NCBI GenBank assembly: GCA_031266215.1
Contig: JAISBL010000041.1
Span: 1-51,105, forward strand
Length of the DNA: 51,105 nucleotides
Direction of reading: 5' to 3'
DNA from: Tannerellaceae bacterium
GTDB lineage: Bacteria > Bacteroidota > Bacteroidia > Bacteroidales > Tannerellaceae
Made by a program: the position numbers and the translations under genes. Of the stretch, positions 26,860 to 36,134 are shown piece by piece. Numbering within the stretch: the stretch's first letter is position 1; each line of letters opens with the position of its first letter. The notes under the pieces are model-generated. The model was not told the origin of the DNA and ran no database searches. It worked only from the letters and a program-made list of their open reading frames with translations.

Positions 26860-29328
26860 TTATAATAATTCGACGACGGTGATGCCGGAGCCGCCAAACT
26901 GGACGTGCTCGTCGTGGTAGCTGCCGACGCCGTGCGCTGTGGCGAGATAGTCGCGGATAAGCTGGCGCAAAATTCCGCTGCCCGTGCCGTGAAGTATGCG
27001 TACGGGAGAGGCCCCTGCCAGGCAGGCGTCGTCAATGAAGTAGGTCACGGCCTGCACCGCCTCGTCGCCGCGCATCCCCCTGACGTCTAACTCCTGCCTG
27101 AAGTTCAGTTTCTTTTCGTGCATTTCGTCGGCCGTACGGCTGCCGATAAAGGTGTTCCTGCGCATTTCCTTCTCTGCTTCACCCTTACGGGCCTTTTCAA
27201 GCCGTCCCAGACTGACGACGCTTTTTATCATGCCGAATGCCACCGTAGCCTGTTTGCCGTTGCGCACGTCAAGCACCGTACCCGAAGCCCTCTGCCCTCT
27301 GAGGCGCACAAGGTCGCCGGGCGAGATCGTCTCCTTTTCAGCCGCAGTATTGGCTGATGGCTTGCGTTCGGGTCTCCTGCCCTGCTTCCTGAGCCCGGCT
27401 GCACGGCGCGTTATCCTGTCATCAGGCTCCGGCGGAAGGCCTACGGAGGCCTTGAAGTCGTCGAGCGACTTCCGCGCCTGGCGTGTCTCTTCTTTGCCGG
27501 CCTGCGACTCTTTTATCTCGCGGATGGTGTTCTCTATCGTCGCGTTGGCGCCGGCAAGTATACGGGCGGCCTCGTCGGAGGCTTGTTTAAGTACATCGGA
27601 GCGCTCCCTTTTCAACGTCTCCAGTTCACCGGCGTACCGGGCGGCGAGGTCTTCAAGCGTTTTCTCCTGCCGGTGTATCGTCTGGCGTTTGGATTCCCAG
27701 TAACGTTTGTCGCGGGCTATGTCCTGGAGATATTTGTCGGAGTTGACGTAATCGGAGCCCACCTTCGCGGAGGCGTCGCGGATGACATCCTCCGGAAGTC
27801 CGGTCTTGCGGGCTATCTCTATTGCAAACGAACTGCCGGGGCTGCCGATGGAGAGCTGGAACAAAGGCTGCATCAGTTCGCGGTCATACAGCATTGCCCC
27901 GTTCACTATGCCGGGCGAGTTTTGGGCGAATTTCTTAAGGTTCTGGTAATGCGTGGTGATAACGCCGAAGGCTCCGCGGCGGTTGAAGCGGTCGAGCAGG
28001 GCCTCGGCTATCGCTCCCCCTATCGTGGGCTCGGTCCCGCTGCCGAACTCGTCGATGAGCAGTATGGTCTTTTGGTTGCAGTGGCGGAGGAAAAACTTCA
28101 TGTTGATAAGGTGCGAGCTATAAGTGCTAAGGTCGTTCTCTATGCTTTGCTCGTCGCCTATGTCGATGAAGACGGACGAGAACATTCCCGCCCTTGAGCG
28201 TGGGTCTACAGGGATAGGCAGTCCGCATTGCAGCATGTACTGGAGCAGTCCGACGGTTGTAAGGCATACCGACTTCCCTCCGGCGTTGGGGCCTGAGATG
28301 AGCAACAGCCGGCGGTCGCCTTCGAGCATTATGTCCAACGGCGTCACCTCTCTGCCCTGCTTACTGAGCGAGAGATACAGCAACGGGTGTACGGCCCGTA
28401 CCCAGTCTATCCCAGGCGCGTCGGTCACGTCGGGCCGTATGGCGTTTATCTGCACTGCAAACAGGGCCTTGGCGCGGATAAACTCTATGTCTGCAAGGAA
28501 CTCATAGGAGCGGGCAATCTCAGCCGTCTGCGGGCGGACGGTGTCGGTGAAGCCGGTCAACACCCTGACGATCTCCCTCCGCTCGTCGCCTTCAAGCTCC
28601 CGTATGCGGTTGTTGGCCTCCACAACGGCTTCAGGCTCTATGAAGACCGTCTTGCCGCTGGCCGACTCGTCGTGTACTATGCCGCGGATCCTGCGTTTGA
28701 AGGCCGTGGCTACGGGTATCATCAGCCGCCCGTCGCGCATTGTCGGGGCTACGTCTTTCTCCACCACTCCCTCGGCCTGTGCAAGGCGCAGTATGGATTG
28801 CAGGCTGCGCGAGATACCGCTCACCGTATCGGCCATCTCCCGGCGTATGGACAGGAGGGCGGGCGAAGCGTCAGACCTTATCCTGCCGAATTTATCAAGT
28901 ATGGCGTCTATACCGGCGGTTATAGCCGGGAAGAGCCGTATACCGGAGGCCAGGGCCGAAAGATGGGGCCAGGCGGGCGTCTCGCCTTCCCTGGCGACAA
29001 GGAAGCCGGCTATGTCGTGGATGGTCTGAAGCGAACGGCGGAGGTCAAACAGCTCTTTCTCGTCCATGAAAGTTCCCTCCGGGCGTATCCTTTTGAGCGA
29101 GGGGCGCAGGTCAAAGTAGCAGACTGAGGGGAAGTCCCTGTCGCCCCGCAGTATGTCCATGAACTCATCCGTCCGGCTCAGCCAGACCGTAACAAGGGCA
29201 TGATCGGTGGAGAAAGACATTTCGCGGACGCGTTCCTCGCCCAGCGGACTGAGGCATTTGCCGGCTATGAGGCGGCGTATCTTGTCAAAGCCCGTCTTTT
29301 GTTCAAAGTTTTGCGGATATATTACCAC
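26860..29328 (-). CDS. mutS2: MutS2 family protein (Smr endonuclease domain)
   Basis: 822 residues, close to the family norm. The N-terminal MutS-type clamp and lever (about 1-320) lead to the ATPase with Walker A GPNAGGKSV and Walker B LLIDEFGSGTEPTIGG, then a coiled coil (about 510-620; HRQEKTLEDLAARYAGELET), a KOW-like segment (GDLVRLRGQRASGTVLDV) and the C-terminal Smr nuclease domain (LDVRGMRGDEAVQAVTYFID, then RILHGTGSGILRQLIRDYL). MutS2 acts on branched DNA in recombination control and, in some bacteria, on collided ribosomes. It lies 9 bp after the PDZ-protein gene, so the two are probably cotranscribed. Confidence 0.95.
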   Translation of the reverse strand: MVIYPQNFEQKTGFDKIRRLIAGKCLSPLGEERVREMSFSTDHALVTVWLSRTDEFMDILRGDRDFPSVCYFDLRPSLKRIRPEGTFMDEKELFDLRRSLQTIHDIAGFLVAREGETPAWPHLSALASGIRLFPAITAGIDAILDKFGRIRSDASPALLSIRREMADTVSGISRSLQSILRLAQAEGVVEKDVAPTMRDGRLMIPVATAFKRRIRGIVHDESASGKTVFIEPEAVVEANNRIRELEGDERREIVRVLTGFTDTVRPQTAEIARSYEFLADIEFIRAKALFAVQINAIRPDVTDAPGIDWVRAVHPLLYLSLSKQGREVTPLDIMLEGDRRLLLISGPNAGGKSVCLTTVGLLQYMLQCGLPIPVDPRSRAGMFSSVFIDIGDEQSIENDLSTYSSHLINMKFFLRHCNQKTILLIDEFGSGTEPTIGGAIAEALLDRFNRRGAFGVITTHYQNLKKFAQNSPGIVNGAMLYDRELMQPLFQLSIGSPGSSFAIEIARKTGLPEDVIRDASAKVGSDYVNSDKYLQDIARDKRYWESKRQTIHRQEKTLEDLAARYAGELETLKRERSDVLKQASDEAARILAGANATIENTIREIKESQAGKEETRQARKSLDDFKASVGLPPEPDDRITRRAAGLRKQGRRPERKPSANTAAEKETISPGDLVRLRGQRASGTVLDVRNGKQATVAFGMIKSVVSLGRLEKARKGEAEKEMRRNTFIGSRTADEMHEKKLNFRQELDVRGMRGDEAVQAVTYFIDDACLAGASPVRILHGTGSGILRQLIRDYLATAHGVGSYHDEHVQFGGSGITVVELL

Positions 29329-29337
29329 TGGCCTGCC

Positions 29338-30762
29338 TTATTGTATCGTGATGGTCTCCTCTGCGCGGATGGAGGGGCTGACCATGATGTCTGTCTTTTC
29401 CCTTCCCCGCCTGATGCCAAACGTCAGGATGTTGACGCCCGACGGGTTGACGTACGGCGCGTATTTGTAGAGGTAGGCAAAGACGGCCCTGTTGCGCGGC
29501 GCGCGGATGGCGTCTGCTACCTGGGTGTACTTCAGTTTGTCCCAGTACATGCAGTAGCCGAATCCGTTTACGTCGGTAAAGACGGTCTCCCTGTCGCGCA
29601 TCGACATGGTGTTGAGGATAAACTGCTTGTAGGCTGCCGTAAACTCTTCGGCCGAGCCGGACATACTCAGGTTGTCTATCGTCTCGACGACGTCGTTCTC
29701 CCTCAGCCCTGACATACGGGCGGGAGACCCGGCATCTACCCTCATGATCCTGCCCAGCCGGTCAATGTCATAGTTAAGTCCCGTGTAATTATACTCTTTC
29801 CGGGTGACCGTGAAGCGTACGTTACGGTTGCGCCTGACGTATGGGTACTGCATGCACATGAGCGGGATGTGCGTCCTGGCGTAGTTCTCGAGGCGGAAGG
29901 CGGCGCTCATCATCTCGTTCGACTCACATTCCCATATTACCCGGCGGCGCTTATCGCGGTTGTCTATCATCCGGATGCCGAGTTGCAGAAGGTACTCGGC
30001 ATCGGCTTCCGGGGCGGCGTAGTTAAAGAACGGGAACTTCTCCATCTGTCCCTGCGCACAGTCGTAGCGGTAAGTCGTCATCCTTCTGCCTTCCGTCTGT
30101 GCGGAGGCTTTATAGGATGGGTTCCTTTTGAGAAAGTAGAACGTCTCGACGATCATATGCGGCGCAACAGTGTCAGGGCTCAGGCCTTTTGCCGCCAGTT
30201 CCTTTCCTATACATTCATTTATTACCTCTTCCAGCCGCCGGTTGCTCTCGTCCGCCGGAGGGAAGGCGTAGGTCTTAAACTGCGCGAAGTCGGCCGTATC
30301 GGGCGTTGTGGTCACAAAAGGGCAGACAAACCCGCGTTCGCTCGTGGTCTCCAGACTGTACATGGCGAAGGCGGCGGCAAGCCGGTCTTCGGTGATAGCG
30401 TCCGTGGGTTTACAGTCCCTCCTGATGTGCAGCGGTTTTGAGGTGTCGTTCAGGTTGGTCACGGTCAGCAATACGCTGTTTTTCCCTCCGTCGGGGTTGA
30501 GAAGTCCGGCTATCATTGCCGCGTCCTGGCCTTCAACAGATACGCCGTCTATTGTTTCGATTATGTCACCCGCCTTCAGTCCCGCCTCTATGGCGTCGGA
30601 TGAAGGGTAAATTTCCGTAACTACCGGCTTACCGTAACCCCACGAGGCAGACTGGCTGATGTCGTATTCAAAGCCCAGGCGGCAGACCGACGGGTATTGT
30701 CCCTTAACGTTGCCTGCACACAGTGTGAGTGTTATTAAGGCGTACAGAATAGGCTGTCTCAT
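29338..30762 (-). CDS. Exported PDZ-domain protein with a DUF4136-like core
   Basis: 474 residues from the ATG at 30762 (MRQPILYALITLTLCAGNVK), which starts a signal peptide; the frame extends to 30885, but that would cross the promoter region. There are two PDZ domains, one near the N-terminus (IYPSSDAIEAGLKAGDIIET) and one near residue 360 (RVDAGSPARMSGLRENDVVE). Between them is a region resembling DUF4136 (FKTYAFPPADESNRRLEEVI, DKRRRVIWECESNEM). There is no protease catalytic triad, so it is likely an envelope scaffold or adaptor. It heads a probable operon with mutS2. Confidence 0.8.
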   Translation of the reverse strand: MRQPILYALITLTLCAGNVKGQYPSVCRLGFEYDISQSASWGYGKPVVTEIYPSSDAIEAGLKAGDIIETIDGVSVEGQDAAMIAGLLNPDGGKNSVLLTVTNLNDTSKPLHIRRDCKPTDAITEDRLAAAFAMYSLETTSERGFVCPFVTTTPDTADFAQFKTYAFPPADESNRRLEEVINECIGKELAAKGLSPDTVAPHMIVETFYFLKRNPSYKASAQTEGRRMTTYRYDCAQGQMEKFPFFNYAAPEADAEYLLQLGIRMIDNRDKRRRVIWECESNEMMSAAFRLENYARTHIPLMCMQYPYVRRNRNVRFTVTRKEYNYTGLNYDIDRLGRIMRVDAGSPARMSGLRENDVVETIDNLSMSGSAEEFTAAYKQFILNTMSMRDRETVFTDVNGFGYCMYWDKLKYTQVADAIRAPRNRAVFAYLYKYAPYVNPSGVNILTFGIRRGREKTDIMVSPSIRAEETITIQ

Positions 30763-30801
30763 ATATCCGAAAAGTGTTTTATGTCGTTGTTTATTAGCGT
30801 A

Positions 30802-30809
30802 CGAAGATA
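30802..30809 (-). promoter_or_regulatory. Possible -7 box (TATCTTCG) of the PDZ/mutS2 operon
   Basis: TATCTTCG on the minus strand differs from TAnnTTTG at one position and lies 39 bp upstream of the ATG at 30762. The -33 region is not clear. Confidence 0.35.
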
Positions 30810-30840
30810 AGCATTTTGCGCAAACCAATGAAAGCGTTGC

Positions 30841-30872
30841 TTTGACAATACGGGACGGTTTTTTTACCTTTG
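30841..30872 (+). promoter_or_regulatory. Promoter of tsaD (TTTG, 20 bp, TACCTTTG)
   Basis: TTTG at 30841-30844 and TACCTTTG at 30865-30872 are separated by 20 bp, an exact fit to the Bacteroidales -33/-7 consensus. The ATG of tsaD follows 25 bp later. This is the best promoter in the window. Confidence 0.8.
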
Positions 30873-30897
30873 CGCGTACTACCATACAAGTAAATAA

Positions 30898-31914
30898 ATG
30901 AGCATAACGATATTGGGGATAGAATCATCGTGCGACGATACATCAGCGGCGGTGATTCGCGACGGTGTGATGTTGTCTAACGTAATAGCCGGGCAGGCTG
31001 TGCATGAAGCTTATGGAGGGGTAGTGCCCGAACTTGCCTCCCGTGCGCACCAGCAGAACATAATCCCGGTAGTGGCGGAAGCTATACGGCGGGCCGGAGT
31101 AGACAGGACGGAGCTTGACGCTATCGCTTTTACCTGCGGGCCGGGACTGATGGGTTCGCTGCTCGTGGGCGTTTCCTTTGCCAAGGGGCTGGCCACATCG
31201 CTCAATATACCCATGATTGACGTTAACCATCTTCAGGCGCATGTGCTGGCGCATTTTATACGCCTGAAGCCCGATGACAAAGGCCCTTCATTCCCCTTCC
31301 TCTGCCTGCTGGTTTCGGGCGGCAACTCGCAAATAATAAAGGTGAGTGATTATGATGATATGGAGGTGATAGGACAGACGATTGACGACGCCGCCGGAGA
31401 GGCTTTTGATAAATGCGCCAAGGTGATGGGACTGGGTTATCCCGGAGGCCCCGTGGTAAATAGCCTGGCTGCGGAGGGCGACCCGAAAGCTTTCGCCTTC
31501 AGTAAACCTCATGTGAAGGGATATGATTACAGCTTCAGCGGGCTTAAGACTTCTTTCTTATATACATTGCGCGACCGGCTGATACAAGACCCCGGCTTTA
31601 TTGAAAAAAACAGGGCAGACCTCTGCGCCTCGCTCCAGGCTACCGTTGTGGATATTCTTATGGCAAAGCTGCTGAAGGCCGCCGAAGACCTGGGCATAAA
31701 GGAGGTGGCCCTTGCCGGGGGCGTGTCTGCAAACACCGCGCTGAGGGATACTTTCATGGATTATGCCCTGCGATATGGCTGGACTGTGCATATCCCTCCG
31801 CTTGCTTTCACCACCGATAATGCGGCTATGGTGGCCATTACCGGGTACTTCAAATACCTGAAGAAAGACTTCTGCCTGATAGACACTGTTCCCTTTTCAA
31901 GGGTTGTTATCTGA
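30898..31914 (+). CDS. tsaD: tRNA N6-adenosine threonylcarbamoyltransferase TsaD
   Basis: 338 residues, full length for the family. The Kae1/Qri7 signature is complete: GIESSCDDTSAAV at the N-terminus, metal-ligand histidines in VNHLQAHVLAHF, LLVSGGNSQI, DDAAGEAFDKCAKVMGLGYP and AGGVSANTALR. TsaD transfers the threonylcarbamoyl group to A37 of ANN-decoding tRNAs together with TsaB and TsaE, which are not in this window. cinA follows 36 bp later on the same strand. Confidence 0.97.
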   Translation: MSITILGIESSCDDTSAAVIRDGVMLSNVIAGQAVHEAYGGVVPELASRAHQQNIIPVVAEAIRRAGVDRTELDAIAFTCGPGLMGSLLVGVSFAKGLATSLNIPMIDVNHLQAHVLAHFIRLKPDDKGPSFPFLCLLVSGGNSQIIKVSDYDDMEVIGQTIDDAAGEAFDKCAKVMGLGYPGGPVVNSLAAEGDPKAFAFSKPHVKGYDYSFSGLKTSFLYTLRDRLIQDPGFIEKNRADLCASLQATVVDILMAKLLKAAEDLGIKEVALAGGVSANTALRDTFMDYALRYGWTVHIPPLAFTTDNAAMVAITGYFKYLKKDFCLIDTVPFSRVVI

Positions 31915-31950
31915 CCGGTGGGGCGTAGCGAACTAAAAAAATAATCAGTA

Positions 31951-33207
31951 ATGAACGTAGAAATTATAACGATCGGAGACGAACTGCTGATAGGGCAGGT
32001 GGTCGATACCAACTCTGCATGGATGGGCGGGCAGTTGGAGAGGGAGAACTTCCGCATTATGTGGAAAACAACAGTGGGCGATGATGAAGCCCACCTGCTG
32101 GATGCTGTCGACAGGGCGATGAAGAGGGCGCAAATCGTCCTGCTCACCGGAGGCATAGGGCCTACAAAGGACGATATTACGAGGGACGCGCTCTGTCGGT
32201 ATTTTGGAGGGAAGCTGTACTTCTCCGAAGACGTGTATGAGAATATCCTCCGTATATTCGGTATATCCGGCCGTGCGATGAATCCCCTCACACGAAACCA
32301 GGCGCTGGTTCCTGACGCCTGTACGGTGATAATGAACCTTCAGGGGACGGCGCCGTGCACATGGTTTGAGCGCGACGGAAAGGTGCTGGTGTCAATGCCG
32401 GGCGTTCCTTACGAAATGAAGTGGCTGATGACAAACGAGGTCATTCCCCGGCTGAAGAATGTGTTTAGTCCGGACATATTCATACGTCACCGGACGCTGT
32501 GGGTGAACGGGTTCAGCGAATCGGCTCTGGCCCTGAAGCTGGAGCGGTTTGAAGAGGAGCTGCCTCCTTTCGTGAAGCTTGCTTATCTGCCGCAGTCGGG
32601 ACTGGTGCGGCTTCGCCTGTCGGCCCGCACCGACTGCGAGGAAGAGGCTGGCCGGTCTGTTGACGAACAGGAAGCGAAATTATGCAGCCTGCTTGCAGGC
32701 CATATCTTTGCAGGGGAAGACAAAACCCCTGAGGTGGCGCTTGGCGACGTTCTTCTTGCCGGAGGGCTGACTGTTGGCGTTGCCGAAAGTTGTACCGGAG
32801 GGCGCATAGCGTCGCTGATAACCTCCGTCCCCGGCTGCTCCCGCTATTTCGCAGGCAGCGTGGTGTCTTACAGTAATGACCTCAAACGTAAACTGCTGGG
32901 CGTTCAGGAGCGCGACCTTGCGGAACACGGGGCCGTCAGCCGGGTCGTTGTAGAGCAGATGGCCCTCGGGGCAGTCGGACTACTTGGTTGTGGTTGCGCA
33001 ATAGCTACTTCCGGTATTGCAGGCCCTTCGGGAGGTACGCCTGCCAAACCGGTGGGGACGGTGTGGATAGCCGCCACAATGCAGGACCGTGTGGTATCTG
33101 AATGTTACAGCCTGGGCGCTCTGCGCGAGCCTAATATCGCCCGCGCTTCAAATATGGCTTTACTGATGTTGCTCGGACTGGTGAACGGGCAGGACGGGTG
33201 TCAGTAG
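31951..33207 (+). CDS. cinA: CinA-family nicotinamide-nucleotide amidase / competence-damage protein
   Basis: 418 residues with both domains. The N-terminal molybdopterin-binding-like (COG1058) domain has TIGDELLIGQVVDTNSAWMG and TGGIGPTKDDIT; the C-terminal amidase (PncC) domain has AESCTGGRIASLITSVPGCS and ATSGIAGPSGGTPAKPVGTV with its catalytic Ser. The family recycles pyridine nucleotides by deamidating NMN and hydrolysing ADP-ribose. It ends with a 7-bp overlap with the convergent small exported protein gene. Confidence 0.95.
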   Translation: MNVEIITIGDELLIGQVVDTNSAWMGGQLERENFRIMWKTTVGDDEAHLLDAVDRAMKRAQIVLLTGGIGPTKDDITRDALCRYFGGKLYFSEDVYENILRIFGISGRAMNPLTRNQALVPDACTVIMNLQGTAPCTWFERDGKVLVSMPGVPYEMKWLMTNEVIPRLKNVFSPDIFIRHRTLWVNGFSESALALKLERFEEELPPFVKLAYLPQSGLVRLRLSARTDCEEEAGRSVDEQEAKLCSLLAGHIFAGEDKTPEVALGDVLLAGGLTVGVAESCTGGRIASLITSVPGCSRYFAGSVVSYSNDLKRKLLGVQERDLAEHGAVSRVVVEQMALGAVGLLGCGCAIATSGIAGPSGGTPAKPVGTVWIAATMQDRVVSECYSLGALREPNIARASNMALLMLLGLVNGQDGCQ

Positions 33208-33710
33208 TCGTCCAGCTCTACCCGCATGCCGGGGATGGGCTGGCGGGTCATGATCTTTTTCCTGTCGGGGTCAAACTCATATATCTCTTTCAGCACTATA
33301 TTGCCGCCGGCAATTGAATAACGCGCGAAGTACTCCTTCTTGCTGTCCGACCTCCTGTCGTATATGGGTATGTAGCTGAAGGCGTCGTCGGTAGTCCTGT
33401 CAAACATCAGCTCGTCCACTATCGTTCTTTCCTCCAGTCCCCCCCTGGATTTCACTAGAAAGACGTGTATATGCCCGGCGTCAAACTGCATGTCGGATTC
33501 GGAGAATCCTTCAAGGAGATATGAGTCGCTCACAATAGCCGAGAAGAAGTCATACATCCCAAGGTCTCCGGCTACGGTATATTTTACTCCGATCATAGAA
33601 CTTTCCGCCGGGGGCTGTTCAGGTGGGTTCTGATCTTGCGCGTAAAGCGTAGTTGTAGATACAGACAGTGCAATAAACAATGATAAACAGATAGGATCAT
33701 GTGTTTTCAT
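33201..33710 (-). CDS. Exported protein of unknown function
   Basis: 169 residues from the ATG at 33710 (MKTHDPICLSLFIALSVSTT, then LYAQ), a clear signal peptide; an upstream ATG at 33740 would add ten residues before it. The mature part starts with a Pro/Glu-rich linker and then a compact charged domain (VAGDLGMYDFFSAIVSDSYL, IYDRRSDSKKEYFARYSIAG) ending MRVELDDY. I do not recognise the family. It starts 37 bp after iorB on the same strand and may be the last gene of that transcript. Confidence 0.6.
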   Translation of the reverse strand: MKTHDPICLSLFIALSVSTTTLYAQDQNPPEQPPAESSMIGVKYTVAGDLGMYDFFSAIVSDSYLLEGFSESDMQFDAGHIHVFLVKSRGGLEERTIVDELMFDRTTDDAFSYIPIYDRRSDSKKEYFARYSIAGGNIVLKEIYEFDPDRKKIMTRQPIPGMRVELDDY

Positions 33711-33747
33711 ATGGTATGGTATTTGAAGTTTGTCTGTCATGTAGTTG

Positions 33748-34338
33748 TTAATGGTTTACGGTTATCCGGCCGGCCGCGTCAAGTCCGGCGCGCAACGCCC
33801 GGAGATTAAGCTGTACTACATCTTCGCCCTTACGCCGGAAGATGCTGCGTATGCCCTCTTCTATCTTTGCGTACTCAATGCCGATGAAAGGTGTGGCGGC
33901 CCCCAGTATGACAATGTTGGCGGCGCGCACCGAGCCTGCCTCCGTGGCTATCTGTTCTGCGTCGAGCGCCACGCTGTGCGGCAGTCTGCCCAGTTCGGCC
34001 TTTATCTCCTCCATATCCGGATAGTCTGGTATGTTGAGGTAAGGCTGTGAACCGGTCACCACCCATCCCTCCTGCTTCAGATAAGGCAGATAGCGCAGGC
34101 TCTCCATTGGCTCAAGCGAGATGATAAGATCGGCCTGCCCTTTGGGTATAAGGTCGGAAGCTACCGGACGGTCAGACAGGCGCAGTCCCGACTGCACATC
34201 GCCTCCCCTCTGGCTCATACCGTGAACTTCGGCCTGCTTCATGTAAAGACCCTCCTTCAGGGCGGCTTCTCCAATAACTGCGGCTATCGAAAGGATGCCC
34301 TGCCCCCCTACGCCTGATAATATAATGTCTGTTTTCAT
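33748..34338 (-). CDS. iorB: Indolepyruvate ferredoxin oxidoreductase, beta subunit
   Basis: 196 residues from the ATG at 34338 (MKTDIILSGVGGQGILSIAA), the standard start of the gamma-type 2-oxoacid oxidoreductase domain with its GVGGQG motif; the frame extends to 34617 but only through iorA in another phase. MSQRGGDVQSGLRL is the family's second signature. With IorA it oxidatively decarboxylates aryl pyruvates to aryl-acetyl-CoA and reduces ferredoxin. Its ATG overlaps the iorA stop as ATGA, indicating translational coupling. Confidence 0.94.
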   Translation of the reverse strand: MKTDIILSGVGGQGILSIAAVIGEAALKEGLYMKQAEVHGMSQRGGDVQSGLRLSDRPVASDLIPKGQADLIISLEPMESLRYLPYLKQEGWVVTGSQPYLNIPDYPDMEEIKAELGRLPHSVALDAEQIATEAGSVRAANIVILGAATPFIGIEYAKIEEGIRSIFRRKGEDVVQLNLRALRAGLDAAGRITVNH

Positions 34339-35936
34339 TTCTTTGCAGTGTGTTTCCTTTTCAGGCTCTGGATACATTCGCGGCGTGGGATCAACACAGA
34401 AACGCCCCGGTACTCTATCTCCCGGCGGATTATGCGTTTCATCTCTTCGTAGTTCTTTTTCAGCGGCGTCATAACGTGCAGGTGCTCCGGCTCCACGCCT
34501 ATGCCGAGGCAGATAGCCTCCAGCCGTCCCGTGCCTGCGGAGTCTTGTCCGCCGGTCATGGCGGTAGTCTCGTTGTCGGATATTATTATGGTGACCGGCG
34601 TCTGTTCGTTCACACAATCCAGCAACCCTGTCATCCCCGAATGGGTAAAGGTGGAGTCTCCTATGACGCTTACAGCGGGGAAAACACCGGCGTCGGCAGC
34701 CCCTTTGGCCATCGTTATGGAAGCCCCCATGTCGATACAGGAGTCTATCGCCTGGAAAGGCGGCAGCGCTCCCAGCGTGTAGCAGCCTATGTCGCTGAAC
34801 ACCCTGGCCCCTTCGTATTCGCCGGCCACTTCATTCAGGGCGCTGTACAGATCGCGATGCCCGCATCCGGCGCACAGGCAGGGCGGGCGTTGCGCCACTA
34901 CTCCGGGGACGTCGTAACAGGCGCCCACGTCTTTCCCTAGGGTCTTGCCCACGATGTCGGGAGTGAGTTCGCCGTCGCGCGGCAATGTGCCGTCAAGCCG
35001 TCCGTGTACGGTCAGGCTCCTGTCGCCTCCGGCTATGCCCCTCAGCAACTCTTCCACTACGGGGTATCCTTCCTCCAGTACCAGAATCTCGCGGCACGTG
35101 GCGGCAAGCTGCTCTATTTGTTTGCGAGGCAGGGGGTATTGGCATATCTTCAGTGTAGGATGCTCAGGTCCGTCCGGATAGTTCTCTGCTATATAGTTGA
35201 AACCAATCCCGCACGTGATAATGCCAACTTCCCTGTTGGGAGCGTCAAAGTAAGTATTATAAGGTGAAGTTTCAGATTCGAGGGCGAAGGTCTCCTGCGC
35301 TTTCAGCAACGCCCTGAACCGTCTCCGGGCATTTACGGGCAGAAGGATGAACCGTTGCTTTCCGTCGGCCGGGAAGCTCACCGGGCGTTGCGGTTTCACC
35401 GGACGTGTCTCCACCCCGGCCCGCGAGTGCGCCATGCGCGTTGTAATACGCAGCAGTACGGGGTATCCAAGCCTCTCAGACATCTCGAAGCCTCCGTATA
35501 CCATATCATAAGCCTCCTGCTGGTTGGATGGTTCAAGCATGGGAATCATCGCGAAGTTGCCCAGAACGCGGTTGTCCTGTTCGTTCTGCGAGGAATGCAT
35601 GGAAGGGTCGTCGGCGGTAACGATGATCAGCCCGCCGTTCACACCACTCATTGCCGCGTTCATAAAACAGTCGGCCGCCACATTCAGGCCCACATGTTTC
35701 ATACAGCATAGCGCCCGTTTACCTGCATAGCTCATGCCGAGGGCGGCTTCGAGGGCCGTCTTTTCGTTAACGCACCATTTGCTGCGGATACCTCTGCTCT
35801 TCGCCATGTCGGAATCCTGTATATATTCCGTTATTTCGGTAGAAGGCGTTCCCGGATAAGCGTAAACGCCGGACAGACCGGCATCAATAGCCGCCTGTGC
35901 TATTGCCTCATCTCCCAAGAATAAGTGTTTTCCCAT
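34335..35936 (-). CDS. iorA: Indolepyruvate ferredoxin oxidoreductase, alpha subunit (short form)
   Basis: 533 residues from the ATG at 35936 (MGKHLFLGDEAIAQAAIDAG); the open extension to 36062 passes a -7 box and is not protein-like. The N-terminal pyrimidine domain has YPGTPSTEITEYIQ; the TPP domain has RPPCLCAGCGHRDL, then GDSTFTHSGMTGLLDCVNEQ and IIISDNETTAMTGGQ. The usual C-terminal ferredoxin domain with two CxxCxxCxxxC clusters is absent: the chain ends after REIEYRGVSVLIPRREC and a basic tail. Electrons must therefore pass directly to an external acceptor or another subunit. Confidence 0.94.
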   Translation of the reverse strand: MGKHLFLGDEAIAQAAIDAGLSGVYAYPGTPSTEITEYIQDSDMAKSRGIRSKWCVNEKTALEAALGMSYAGKRALCCMKHVGLNVAADCFMNAAMSGVNGGLIIVTADDPSMHSSQNEQDNRVLGNFAMIPMLEPSNQQEAYDMVYGGFEMSERLGYPVLLRITTRMAHSRAGVETRPVKPQRPVSFPADGKQRFILLPVNARRRFRALLKAQETFALESETSPYNTYFDAPNREVGIITCGIGFNYIAENYPDGPEHPTLKICQYPLPRKQIEQLAATCREILVLEEGYPVVEELLRGIAGGDRSLTVHGRLDGTLPRDGELTPDIVGKTLGKDVGACYDVPGVVAQRPPCLCAGCGHRDLYSALNEVAGEYEGARVFSDIGCYTLGALPPFQAIDSCIDMGASITMAKGAADAGVFPAVSVIGDSTFTHSGMTGLLDCVNEQTPVTIIISDNETTAMTGGQDSAGTGRLEAICLGIGVEPEHLHVMTPLKKNYEEMKRIIRREIEYRGVSVLIPRRECIQSLKRKHTAKK

Positions 35937-35975
35937 GTATATAAGTGATGTATTTGTATCCAACGTATCCGGTGC

Positions 35976-35983
35976 CAAAGATA
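35976..35983 (-). promoter_or_regulatory. -7 box (TATCTTTG) of the iorAB transcript
   Basis: On the minus strand TATCTTTG lies 39 bp before the ATG at 35936 and fits TAnnTTTG. No good -33 TTTG is present at 19-21 bp. Array C begins about 150 bp further upstream. Confidence 0.5.
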
Positions 35984-36134
35984 ACCAAAAAACAATCTGA
36001 TATTGCCGGTCATCATCAAACGATTTTATGTTTGCCGGCGGAGGCGGGAAAGGGGTAAGCAATAGCGGCTGCGAGTACGATTGCCCTCCTTGTGTGAACG
36101 TACGGGTCAGTGTTGCCTTACCGCGTAAGCCGGT

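Noticed and set aside
27583-29127. Long plus-strand frames opposite mutS2 (up to 246 residues)
   Set aside because: They are antisense shadows of a GC-rich conserved gene, with no recognisable domains or start signals.
34339-34617. N-terminal extension of IorB
   Set aside because: It overlaps iorA in another frame, is Arg/His-rich and non-homologous; the ATGA overlap with iorA marks the true start at 34338.
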